From: Achatina immaculata
Lineage: Eukaryota > Mollusca > Gastropoda > Stylommatophora > Achatinidae
Length of the DNA stretch: 64,000 nucleotides
Reading direction: 5' to 3'
Assembly (NCBI GenBank): GCA_009760885.1
Contig: CM019708.1
Location: 186,001-250,000, forward strand
Positions within the stretch are counted from its first letter, which is position 1, and the number at the start of each line of letters is the position of its first letter. The position numbers were made by a program, and so were the translations under genes. The notes under the pieces are model-generated. The model did not search any database. It was not told the origin of the DNA and saw only the letters and a list, made by a program, of their open reading frames with translations. Shown in pieces: positions 42,601 through 56,700 of the stretch.

Positions 42601-45600
42601 ACAGCTGGGTGACTGGGGTGCCGCTGGCCGGATTCGAACCCCCAACCTTCGCCATGAGAGACCAGTGCACTAACCACTTCGCCACTCAGACACCCTCTCT
42701 TAATTTATAGTTCAACCTTATTTCTGAAAATAATTCTGAAGAATAACACCAAGGCTTCATCAAGAGTAATAGTGATAATGATCTCGGTGAGGAAAAGATC
42801 GAGTGTAAAAGTGATTTAACCACTAACAACTGTAATTGCATACTTTCTTATTTATGTTTGCTGAGAATGGAAATATTTAAGTCATAAATCTGAATTACTG
42901 TTATCAGAATCATACCAATCATCATCACTCTTCCATATCTCAAGGCCCTTCCTACCTTAAAACAGTGTCTTTCTGCACCCAGGCAGTGCTTTTTGTGAAT
43001 AGACTATTGTGATTCTGCACAAGGGTATGCATCAGTTTGTTCCTGATGGTTCAGCTTGCTTTTCAAGACTGTTTTATATGCACTCAAAGTTTAAAGAACT
43101 CATACCCGTTAAATGCGATGTGTTACAGGATTTCAGTCCTGAGGTCAGCTGCTAAGAGTTTCAGGACCAAAACTAATCAGAAAAACAAGATATTTGTGCT
43201 TTCTGAACATGAATGTTTCTTACAGTATCTGAATATATGCATCTTCAGCACAGGCTTTTTTTTCTCACTCCAAATTTGAACTTTCAGGAGCTTTCTACTA
43301 CTACAACACAGAGAAGAGCAAGAACTATGAGACTACCATTACTGATGTTGTTAACTACATCCATGAGTTGGATATACCATTTAAGTAAGTTTCTCATTAC
43401 TAGGAAACAGTAATATTTTATTTTTCATCATCATGTTCATATATACAGTATAAGTACAGAAATGTTATACTTCACAAGTTTTTTGTGAGGAAATATTTGA
43501 CCCTGCCATGTTCTTGTATTGAAAAAAAGCCAGAATTATTCATTTTCATTTTTATAACAGACAAGATGACAAGCTCAGTCATAAATAATGCAGTGCTAGT
43601 GGTTAAATTGGAAAACAGGTACATTGAGAAAGATCTTAAATGTGTCATAAAAATATTGAATAGTGATGGAAATAATTTTTAATGATTAAAAATGTTAATA
43701 AATTTATTAGGGTACTTCACCATGATATGATCTGTAAATTTTCTTCAAACTCTTTTTTTTATACCTTCATTGTTATCTATTGTACTGCCAATTTTCAATC
43801 TTTTTCTCAACCATTTTATTAGTTTCTTTAATTATCATTTTATGCTCATATTTTATTTACTGTACTCTATTTTCTAGGTGTGATAAAATAAAATACAATT
43901 AATGAAAATGATTGTTTATTCATTTTTTATGTTCTGTGCTGTTAGACTTTGGTGTGCAATGATTCTTCATTTAGTGCTATCTTTGGTATTTTCAATCATT
44001 TCAGTTGCCTTTATGTGATCAAATCATTAAAATATTTTGTTAAACAATACACTAAATCCAGACAATGGTTTGCGTGGTGTTATGATTTTCTTGTATGTCC
44101 AAAATACTTCATTCTTTTCTAAGAAATGATTTCCTTCATGCCTTTACTTGCTTGTACCCCTCAGTGACTATGACAGACACAAAGACAGAGCTGATTTTCA
44201 CCTTTTTAATCCTGGTAAAGTGTCTGCTATCATACAGGTACCTGCAGTTTGACTCCTGGTGGTATCTTAAGGGTGAACAACAAGGGACTAAAACTTGGGA
44301 ACCACAAAGCAACATCTTTCCTGATGGGTTCAGGTGAAGATCATTTGATTAAATTCTTAAGAAATAAACAAAATTATGTCAGCATATCTTCTTTTATCTT
44401 CACCATTTCTTTTGTGTTTCACAATTTTGTGATGTATCTCATGATATATTTTAATGTCTATATCTTCTTCTTTTCCATACATTGTTATTTTAACTATTTT
44501 TTTCTGTCCTCTTTTATATTTTATCATATAAGTATCCATAATTCTCTTTCACTCTGATTTCGTTTTTCCTCTTCATTAATTTCTTGTTTCATGCATCGTT
44601 GCATATATCTTCTGTAGGTATCTTTATGAAAAGACCAAGCTTCCTATTGGCTGTCACAACAAATTTTGGTAAGATTGTGGTGAACAATGCACAATAAAAT
44701 ATGTCTTTCAGAAACTGAATCACCATATTTTTTCATGTTTGTGTGCATATTTGTATGTGTGAGTGGGGAGGGGAGTGTGGAGTAGCTTTCTCTTTATTTT
44801 TAACTAGAATCAACGCTCCTTGTGTAGTACTCAACTATTTGTTTTACATAATGGTGTGAATGCCTACGCATTATATATATGGACTAGATAAGATGGACCT
44901 AGAAATGACATGTTGGTTTAGTGTAACTCTTCACCTTATACTATTTCTTTTTAGGGATGGAGATACAACATACGCAAAGTACAATGGTGGACCATTCAAC
45001 TTTATACGTGATTCTGTGTCCGGACTCGCAGTGCCTGATGATAGTGTAAAATGAAGTGTTTTGCTTTCAGCATTTTTTTTAACCAAATCAATTGGCAGTG
45101 TTTTTTTTTTTGTGGGGGGGGGGGTTTGCACAAAATGACACTGCTTTTTTTGTGTTGCTTGTATTGTTTCAGTTTGTCATTAGAATTTCAACTGCATAAC
45201 TGGATATATTTATTTATTAATATTAACAACTCTTCTGCTTGATTTAAAAGAAATCAAAAGCAACAAATCAGATTACATGAAAAGAGATCCAGAGAAATAA
45301 AAAAAAAAATAATTTGAAAATGAGAGAAAATGTGCGATGCAGAATGCCACATGTTGCATTTGCCATTTTTGTGTATTCAGAACAACTGATCTCAGATAAA
45401 TTTAGCAACAGAAAAGGAAAATCAGCCTACAGAGCTGTCTGTTGCTACAACAAGTAACTGCATTTAAGGCATATTTTCTGGTAAGATACAAAAGGAAGCA
45501 ATAATTTTATATCTCACAAACTTACTATGAATACACCTGCATGTGTAAAAAAATGTGTTGCTTGTACTCTAAATAACTCATCCATGTTTACATGTTGAAC

Positions 45601-48600
45601 TAAGCATACAAAATTCAAATAGATTTAGAAGTGGGCAAACAATTTCCTTTGATATTCAAGCAAGACCTTTGTAAAAATGTGATATTAACTTTATTGTTGT
45701 AATACCTAAACAAAAGATGACTGTACAATTAATTGTTTTAATTTCATGATTATAAAATATATCACAATCATTTCAGTGCAAACTTATGTTTTTTTATTAT
45801 ATTTTTTTTTTCCAGAAATTCTGGCCATATTTATTCAATACAACACAAAACTGGGGCAAGTTCATTCTATATGAACAGGTATTTGGATCTAAAGAAAAAT
45901 CTCAATTTTTATTTAGGTTTGAATAATTTCACTCTTATTTATGTTCAGAGTAACTCAGACAAATTCATCAGCTACTTTTTGTGACCTATATAAACCTTCT
46001 TTTCTGTGCACCAGACATCTTAACCTGCTGCTGCTGCTGCTGCTGCTGCTGAGCTTTGTCATCATGTCTGGATGTTCAGCTCACTGTCACAAATTAGAGT
46101 TCATTACTTTGTCCTGTCATTCAATATTCATTATTGTACAAAAATAAAAGGTATGGCTACTAATTAATTGTCATTAACATGTGTGTTTGATGCATTAAAA
46201 ATGTATGCAGTTAAATTTTTTTAATGCAGCACCTAAATGCATTAATTACAGAATGCAGGTGCAATGAGCCTTGAAAAACAGTGACCAAAGTAATCCATTT
46301 TCCAGATTCTCATCTAAAATTGCAATACACAGCAAATTTATTGAAGGCCAGAAATCTCATATATAGCGAGTAGCCAGTAGATAATAATGTGAATCTGTTA
46401 TCTGTGGGAAGATTTTAATCTTTTGAAAGATAGACATATCACATCTTCATGGTACTCAGGCCAGTGGGAAGACCCTGGGGAATACTCTGTGATGCCCTAA
46501 TGTCAGCAGATTAGTTATTCAGATCAGACACATGACATCTTGAGTATGGGCTAATCTAAGATGCACCTTCTAAACTTTTTGCTAGTGTAGGAGAGGACAT
46601 ATCAAGACTAGATGTTTACAGACGCTGTTTTTGAAATGAGTGAAGGTTTATGAATAACTGAAAATGAGTATCTGTTATAGGAATGATACATCAAATATGC
46701 TGTAATAGGTTCTGATGTCTGTCCTGTTTGAGACAAACAGAAATGGAAGCAAAAAGTAGAAAAAATGGTTTTGAATGGAAAAGTTTATCATTAAAACTAG
46801 TGACTTTGTAGTGTGCAAATGTTGCATTAAAAATAAGTGTTAGCAGTTCATCCAAGAATTACGACCTGCGAAACAAAGCATCCTTCTTTTGCTCACTAGA
46901 GCCATCAACATTGGGCACATTGTCCACTAACATTGAATTGGGCTGTGACCAAGTGTTTGAACTTCAGGAAATGGCAAGACCAATGAATCAAGGGAAATAC
47001 TACAATATCGCTAATGCCATCACAAGATGGGTTGTCGAGAATAACTGACCAATTAACATTGTCACTGATGAAGACCTATATTGTTCATGTTGCAAGTGGA
47101 AATCAGTCTTTGTCATAATTGAGAGCTGTGACTATGCTGGAGCCCTCATCTCAAAATCTTAAATGTTTGTGAAAAGACAAAAGAATCAAGGCTGGCAGGA
47201 GCTGCAAGTTGTTCTGGCAAATTCTAGACAACTTAATAACATTAACAACTTAATAACATTAACAATTTGATAACATTAACAACTTGATAACATTAACAAC
47301 TTAATAACATTAACAACTTGATAACATTAACAACTTGATAACACACACCATTAAAACAATCATGAAAGAAAATGTGAATGCAAGAATTATAATTAGACTC
47401 TGAAGATGAGCCACCAAAACCTCTCTCCAGTTACTGAGTGATACAGACTTGAGTAACAAATTGACACCAACTTGAATCCATTACACTGGTGGAACCTGCA
47501 GGAGAACAAATACCAAGTTCTGGCTAAGTTAGAAAATATTTAGCATCCCCAGTTACAGCTGTCCCTTGTGAATGTTCATTTTCTAAATCTGGATTTGTTG
47601 TTAAAAGAAGAAAAAGTATCCCTCGTACTGACCTGGGTAAGTGGTCTGTTGAAACAATTTGGCTGAGTATATAATTTAACAGTCAGAGAATCAGTTATTT
47701 CTCATCTTCATATCCTTTTAAAGAGAGCATTATTACATAATGATGTGGTTGAAAAAATTACTTTAACAGTTTACTGTTCATTCAAATATATATATTTTTT
47801 AAATAAAATTTTTATAAAACAAACTGGCAGGTCAGTGGTACTTCACTTCAACTATTTTATATTAGAAAGTAGCACTGAGCTATTTCAGATTTATAAAACA
47901 ATATGCATGGAAGAAATATGCAAAATTTTGATCAGTATGCAGTTAATTTGTAATGAAAAATTTTAATCATGCAATTAATCACAATTAAATTTTTAACTGA
48001 ACAACAACCCTAAAAAAAGCAAATTTTGAAACTGGTAAGTTTTCTTGATCTCTTGAATACACTGTCATGACTCAGATGCATGTATGTCAGTGACAGTCAC
48101 AAAGATCTGATAAATAAGAATCATTGCTTTTCTTGCTAGTCATCTGTTGATCTGTGCAGTCTTTCTTAAACTGCCTTTCTGCCTAATGTTTTCATCTAAG
48201 AAAAGATGGCTGCAACTATACATCTTACATCCTTCCCATGCCATTAAAAGTCACATAGGGCTTGCATAGTTGTTTGCAAGTTTTCCTGTTCTCAGCGAGT
48301 CTTTCAACTTCATCAAGGGATGTTATGCCCACTAAACTGGCTTCTCTTAACAATTTCCTTTTTAGAGTTTCACATAGTCGACATCTTTATCTTTGGCCTG
48401 TTGTGCTCCACTTGATAGCTTGTTTTGGTATTCTCTGATTGTTTCTTCTCATCACATGCCCTACATATGTCCATCTTCCTTTTCTGATCACCCATGAGAC
48501 AGGTTGTTGTTTGCTCACCTATCTTATCTCTGTGTTGTTCTTGAATTTGCTCCACTTTATACCAAGTATTTTCCCGAGGCATTTGTTTTCAAAAGAGTCT

Positions 48601-50728
48601 AATTTCTTGTCTATTTCTTTAGTTGATTTCCAGCTTTCACATGCATAAATGAGGGTGGATATCACATTTGAATTGAATAATCTTAACTTGGTTTTTGTGC
48701 TTATAACTTTTGAATTCTTATGTTGTCAAGATTTTTGAAGGACAATGCTGCTTTTGCAATTCTAATTCTAACTTCCTTCCTAGTGTCACCATCCTGGTCT
48801 AAGTAGCTGCCAGGGTATGCAAATTGGTTTACTTCATCAACTGTTCCTTCTACATATATTTTTCCTTCTTGATTAATGAGAAGTTTCATTATTTTTGTTT
48901 TGTCTTTGTTAATTTCAAGACCTATTTTGCAAGCCAAGGAAGACAGGGAATCTGTTTTTTCCTGCATCAATTTTACATTGTCACTGATAAGAGTTATGTC
49001 ATCTGCAAAATCAAGATCTTCTATTTGGTCACGTGTACCCAATTAATGCTGGTTTTACCTGTACAGCATCTGTTCATTATAAAGTCTATGGCAATTCTAA
49101 AAAGCAATGGAGATAATATACATCCTTGTTTCATGCTTGTTTCAATCTGAAACCATTCACTCATTCCTTCTTCTGTCTTGACTGCACAAACATATCCATT
49201 GTAGAGATGTCTAATGATGTTGACAATTTTAGATGGTATTCTATACAGTCTTAAAATTCTCCACAATGAATCTCTTTGTACGCTATCAAATGCTTTTTTT
49301 AAAAGATATTTGAATTATCTGGATTTCCAACTGTAATTACACAGGGTGACTTATGGAAGTTCCCAAACCATACTTGACCATGATTGTACTGTTACATAAA
49401 AACATACGGGATACAGATGGTCATTATTTCCAAACAGTCTGCCACTTGGTGTTGTGCTATCTGAACATGTTCAATCCGTACTTGTAGTATTGTGACTTTT
49501 TGTGTTAGAACTGTTCTGTGATCATTGTGATTTGCACAATGTGCCTGCATCAAATTTTGTGTGAGGTTTGGCAGATGTGTTACAGAGACTGTCAAAATGC
49601 TTCTTTATGCTTTTAATAAACATTTTCTGAGTTGAACACAGGTTTCTGAGTAGCATGCATTTTTCAGAATTAGTCAAGTGTTTGTTCAAGATAACAAGCA
49701 TTAGGCAAAATGCCATAAAATGTGGAAACATTTTGTGAACTCATCCACCAAGACCATTGCTGAACAATCCATCTGCTCTTTCACATGCTGGGATCAGTTA
49801 TGGAGTCTGGCCTTGAAGAAAAGAACTTCAATGGTGCTTTTGAGACATGAAAGAGATGCTGGCATCATTTTGTGCATTCTCAAGGGGACCATTTCAAAGG
49901 GATAGTGATCAAATTTAAATAAGATAAGCCTGTACATTTTTCAGGTTCAGTCCAGGAGCTTTATGATGCTGCTTTGTAAATATATACTCAGACTTGACAA
50001 AACAATTTCTGTGACTGCATTTTAGGACTGGCTGAACAGAGAAACTGATGATAATGCCGTGATGTTGAATGACCTTTTTATGGCCCAGCGATGGCTGCAG
50101 CAGATGGGTAAGGGAGCAGAGCAGTTTGGCACAATCAGCATCCAGTATTGTACATCATACAGCAGACACATGCTGCAAGCTCTAGAAATTCCTGTTGTTA
50201 CACAAGTGAGTTTATGTTCATCCATTATCAAATTTGTGTCTACCATTTTCATAATTACCAGTCACCACTGTTGTGAGAAATGAACATAATGATAGCAGCA
50301 ATGAAACTGGTGATATGTGATAAATTACATAGTGTATGCTACAGTTTTACAAATGGCAATGATTATACAAGAAATAAATGACTGAAAGACTGAGCAACCA
50401 TAATCAATATTTCAGATGAACTCCATTTTAAGGAGTATATATATATATTTTTCAGGCTCGAGTAAGCAGAGATTATCAGCCTGGAAATCGGCAGTGGAAC
50501 ATAGGAATAACTTCACTGTTCTCTGATTCCCTGAATATTGCTCCGTTCAAGGATACATTTTGGACCAGCGAGAAACAGCCTGGAAATACTTACAGTTACT
50601 GGCATACATCTTTATTTTCCTTTCACAAAACTTAGCATTTTACTTTTATAACAATCTTGTATCTTACATAAGAAACAAAGTATTGAATAATTTGGAGATA
50701 CACAGGCTTTTTAAAATTTTTAGGCTAT

Positions 50729-50767
<39 letters not shown>

Positions 50768-53700
50768 CTCTTTTTCTTTGTTCAGTTTTTCATTTTCTAA
50801 TTTTGTCTATGTGACCTTTTTTTTTTCACTTTCCTTTTTTTCTTCCTTGTTTGCTTTCTTCTTTTGCTTGTGTATTATATTTTCTTTCATTTTGTTTTAT
50901 TTTCTTTTCATCTTTCCTCCCTAGATTTTCTTACATTTTTAATTTATGAAACTACTTCTTTGTGTGTTTCTTTCTTTCACACTTTCTCACATTCTTTATC
51001 AGATCAGATTCTCTCCAGCTGTCTTCTTCTTTCTTTTCTCTTCCTGTCTCAACTTAAGATAAATCATTATGTTAAATCAAACAGATCTAACAGAACCTAA
51101 TGCAATAAATCATTATGTAAAATCAACCAGATCTAACAGAACCTAATGCAATAAATCATTATACAAAATCAAACAGATCTAACAGAACCTAATACAATAA
51201 ATCATTATGCAAAATCAACCAGATCTAACAGAACTCAATACAATAAATCATTATGTAAAATCACATAGATCTAACAGAACCTAATACAATAAATTATTAT
51301 GCAAAATCAACCAGATCTAACAGAACCTAATACAATAAATCATTATTCAAAATCAACCAGATCTAACAGAACCTGATACAATAAATCATTATTCAAAATC
51401 AACCAGATCTAACAGAACCTAATACAATAAATCATTATTCAAAATCAACCAGATCTAACAGAACCTGATACAATAAATCACTATTCAAAATCAACCAGAT
51501 CTAACAGAACCTAATACAATAAATCATTATACAAAATCAACCAGATCTAACAGAACCTAATACAATAAATCATTATTCAAAATCAACCAGATCTAACAGA
51601 ACCTAATACAATAAATCATTATTCAAAATCAACCAGATCTAACAGAACCTAATACAATAAATCATTATTCAAAATCAACCAGATCTAACAGAACCTAATA
51701 CAATAAATCATTATTCAAAATCAACCAGATCTAACAGAACCTCACACACGACTGCAAGCCCTGATTTCCACTCTCAGCACTGGACCTGTGGGGCCTGGAG
51801 ATGAGATTGGTTACATTAACAAAAGTCTCCTCATGAGGTAAGACATAATTCAAAATCTTTTTTGCTTATAATAAGGATATTAACAATGATATAGTAAAAA
51901 ATATAAATAAATACACCTATTTGCATATATATATATATATGCAAATAGGGAATGGAAAAACTAATTATGTCAGTCCGTAAGAACAGCGAAGAGCAAAACC
52001 TCTATCTTAATGCAAAGAAAACTAAATTGATGACAACTGACAAAACAAACAAGGCAGCTGAAATATGTATCAATGAGGAAAAACTGGAAGAAGTGGAGAG
52101 TTTTGAATATGTTGGATCACTACTAACTAGTAGTGGAGATACAATGAGGGAAATTAAAAGGAGGACATCTGTCACTCTTCAGAAAGTAAAACAACTAAAG
52201 AATCTGTGGAGAGGAGCAGGCAGAACCACAGAAATAAGATTTTTAAGGGCATGAATCTTTCCCATCGTAACATATACCTGTGAGACCTGGACACTTAACA
52301 AAACAGCTGAGAAATGCATAAATGCCTTTGAATGTAAATGCTACAGAAGAGTTCTTCAAATATCATGGACACAAAAAAGAACAAATATATCTATACTACA
52401 AGAACTTAATATTGAAGAAGGCTGGCTAGTAAAGAGGATTAAACAGAGAAAACTTAAATATTTTGGACACATTAAACGTCATGATAATCTAGAGAAGACT
52501 GTCTTGGAAGGATGCATAATGGGAAAAAGAAAGAGAGGAAGACCAAGGCGAAGATGGCTGCAAGACATCATTGAGGATCTGCAAATGGATGGATCAGCAG
52601 CAGGCCATCTTGCTCACAACCGAGAGGCCTACAGGGGTGCTGTCAGGGAGGCAAAGTTCCGCAAGGGACATGCAAATGAATAAATGAATGAATGCAAATA
52701 GGTGTATTTATTTATATATTTCCACATTTTTTATATATATGTATATAAAATGGGATGCAACAGTACAAAGAAAAAGAGGTTGATCACATGAAACTCAACA
52801 GAGAACATTGCTGAGAAAGGCTAAATTAGTAAGCTTAAGATCACTTGATGAAGTTGAAAAACTTGCAGAAAACAGAAGAACATGGCAAACTACAATGTGG
52901 GCCCTATGTGATGTTTAATGACATGGAAAGAATGTAAGATGTAAGATTTGCACATACATGTAAAATGTAACTTTATAATACTATGTCACAGATTTTTAAA
53001 CATATGAAATTTGGCATTTCCAGTTATAGGTCAACAGTTTTCTTAGGCAAATGGCTAATTTTATAAAAATAAAAATTCTTATTAATTACATGCTGAAATA
53101 ATTGTTAATTCATATTAATTATCAGCTCATATATTACATTTCTATGTTTCACTCAGAAAACAGAAGAAGACAAGAAATATTAAAAAATAACATTTGAGTA
53201 ATACCAAATTTCCAATGAAGTTAGAAAGATGTTAGATCTAAATCAGGTTAACTTAAAAAACTAAATAGGAAAAGATTTCATATCTCTCTCAAGTTCTGTT
53301 TTTTCGATTCCGAAAATACATACTAAAAATAACTCACTTTTAGAAATCTTCCATTTACCAGTACCTGGTATGTGTGTAAAGGGTAGTGTAGGTGTGTGAA
53401 TACAAAAGAGTAGGGCGTATCCCATAGACAGAAAAGAAAAGAAAGAACGAAGTGCTAAATCAACTAAAAGAGAAAAGATAAATATTGAAAATAATAAAAT
53501 CAAGACAGCTAAGATACTTTGGGCATGTCAAGAGGCACAATACCATAATGAAGATGCTTCTTGAAGGCAAGATCAAAGGGAAATTCTAGAACAAGAGGAT
53601 GACAGAGATATAGATGGGTGGACAACATCAAAAGATGGACAGGGACAAGCTTAGCTAAGTGTTCTACAAAGACAAGAAACAGAGCAAAGTGGAGATTCAC

Positions 53701-56700
53701 TCCAGCCAACCTTCCATGCAGAGACTGCATGAAATGATGATGACGATTGTATGTGTGTATGCAGCAAGAAATCAAACCATGAAAGTCTTTTCAAGCAGAT
53801 GGAAGGCCATTTTTGTTTGTCAAGATCTGAGAATTGTTTTTAACAAAACAAATTATATGTACAATGCTGAGCACATTTTCTAGCCAGACAAACCACTTGT
53901 ACTAGTTTACTATTACAGACTCCCACAGTAACAAGATTAAAATACTAGGAACTAGTTTACCATTACAGACTCCCACAAAAAATAAAATACTAAAATATTA
54001 GGTGATAGTTTACTATTAGACTTTCACAGCAACAAGACTAATGCCACCAACCAGTCAAAAGAATGATTTTAAACAGTTATTCCTGAATTGTAATGAACAA
54101 AATGCACTTGTGCAATAACTGAAAAGTAGTCAATGATTATGCAAACAACACAACAATGTTATTTTTGCAGGATTAAAAATGTGGATATTCTCTCTATTGC
54201 AGATGTTGTGATGCAGACGGCCTCATCCTAAAACCAGCTAAACCAGCGACAGCAATTGATGACCAAATAAAAAGAGTAGGAAAAATTTCATTTTGTTAAA
54301 GAAAGACATTTCATTAACATAAACATTTGCTGAGATGATCTGTCTAGATGTGGTCCATAGAACAGTAGATAAATTCTCTGCAGAGGTGAGAGCAATATGG
54401 GAATGAAATACTGTAAAAAAAAAATCTGATATCTCATAACTAAAACTTACAAGAAAGGAAATAAAATAGAAGGGATCAGCTACTGTCTCTCAGAGATCCA
54501 TTAGAAAAAAAAACAAACTATGAAACTCATAAATTCTTGTACATTCTAAAATCATAGCCAAAGTCTTCCCTGAGAACTACAGTTTAGTATATGTAATTTG
54601 AGATTAAGAGACCAGCTGTAAGTCATCACAAATGATGAGAGACAAAATAAAAACATAATTTTTATTTTTCCTCTAAGATGTGTATAACTCATAATCTGAA
54701 ATAAAATTTTCCAAGTACTAGTTCAGTATTGAAGATGGCTGGCTAGTAAAGAGGATAAAACAGAGAAAACTTAAATATTTTGGACAGTTAAACATCATGA
54801 TAATCTAGGGAAGATAGTCTTGGAAGGGTACATAATGGGAAAAAGAAAGAGAGGAAGACCAAGGCGAAGATGGCTGCAAGACAAGATTGATAATCTGCAT
54901 ATGGATGCATCAGCAGCAGGACATCTTGCTTACAACCGAGAGGCTTACAGGAGAGCTGTTTGGGAGGCAAAGTTCTGCAAGGGACATGCAAATGACTGAC
55001 TGAGTTCAAGTTTTAAAAAACCTTCAATCGCTAAAATTTGCTGAAATTCACTTTCATCAAATTTGATCTACATTTCAGTTTGCCTTCTCACAGTCTTCAA
55101 AGACGATCATAATTCACTGAAACTTTATAAATGCTTACTAGTATTTTTAATGCTGGAGACATTTTTTAGAACAAAAACAAGGAAAGCTTCAGTTTTCAAA
55201 TGAAGGAGGAAAAAGAAAATAAAGTCAGTCTTTTTTCAGTATCCAGCGTCTCATTTTTTGCACTCACAGGCTGCTTTCAAATCACCATATGCAGGCCCTG
55301 ATGGGGAGGTGTACACAACCTACACTGTTTGTTCAGGAATCTTCTTTGGTATTGTGGTCGCTGCAGATCTTAGCAATGATTACTCCCTAACACCAGCCAG
55401 TGCATGGCCAACTACACAGGTTAGTTTTTCTGTACTATCATTTTGTCAGTACCATCATTACTACAAGTGACAGTATTTCAAGATATCAATACAATATTGT
55501 TATCAGAATCAATGTTATGTTCTGTCTATGGCAAAGTTGTTGTTTCTAAACATTTTGTTCTGCATTAACAGTTTCCAACCAGTCTGGCCTTCTCTGCAAA
55601 AAACCCCAAAAAACTGTTCCAGTTTTCCAATGACAAGCCAATTAAATTAAGCAAAGAGTGCTCTATTAAAGATTTCTGTCTCTACTACACAAGTACTCTA
55701 CTGAAGCTTGATTCTGGGTAAGTACACAGTAATTAAGAACAAAAACAATATCTGTAAGGCTTAACAAACTGATTCTTTATACAGTAGCAACAGTACTGTC
55801 AAGTAAAATTACCTTTTTTATTCTCCTCTTTAGGAGTTGCATGGGTTTATAGAAAAGCAAGAGAAAAAGATGCTTTACTGAGAGGGTATTAAAACTATTT
55901 AAAAAGAAAAGTAGGAACAGCTTTATTAATTAACGAGCATACAGTTTTTATGTTCAGTTTATGCTTAATCATTCAAAAACATACAGGGCAAAGAAAAATG
56001 GAAAGAAGATCAAATATAAATTCACATGAATGATATACAACAAATAAACATGGATAAAAATAGTTTAAAAACAAAAGCTCTTAGCTGTGAATTGTGTCTG
56101 ACAGTGTGCATTCATGTGTTAACTAAGAAGATGATAATAATCCAAGAGGATTTAGATCCCAGTTGTGTTCTAAATGGAATACCATCTCAAATTTTATATG
56201 GAATACCATCTAAAATTGTCAACATCATTAGACATCTCTACAAAGGATATGTTTGTGCAGTCAAGACAGATGAAGGAATGAGTGAATGGTTCCAGATTGA
56301 AACAGGCGTGAAACAAGGATGTATATTATCTCCATTGCTTTTCGGAATTGCCATAGACTTCATAATGAAAAGATGCTGTACAGGTAAAACCGGCATTTAT
56401 CAGGTACATGTGACCAAATAGAAGATCTTTGATTTTGCAGATGACATAACTCTTATCAGTGACAGTGTGAAATTGATGCAGGAAAAAACAGATTCCCTGT
56501 TATGGCTAGCAAAATAGGTCTTGAAATTAACAAAGACAAAACAAAAATAATGAAACTTCTCATTAATCAAGAAGGAAAAATATATGTAGAAGAATGTTGT
56601 TGATGAAGTAAACCAATTTGCATACCCTGGCAGCTACTTAGACCAGGATGGTGACACCAGGAAGGAAGTTAGAATTAGAATTGCAAAAGCAGCATTGTCC

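Noticed and set aside
49392..49910. A named DNA transposon in intron 11
   Set aside because: HTH-like and transposase-end-like wording is too weak and broken to assign without a profile search.
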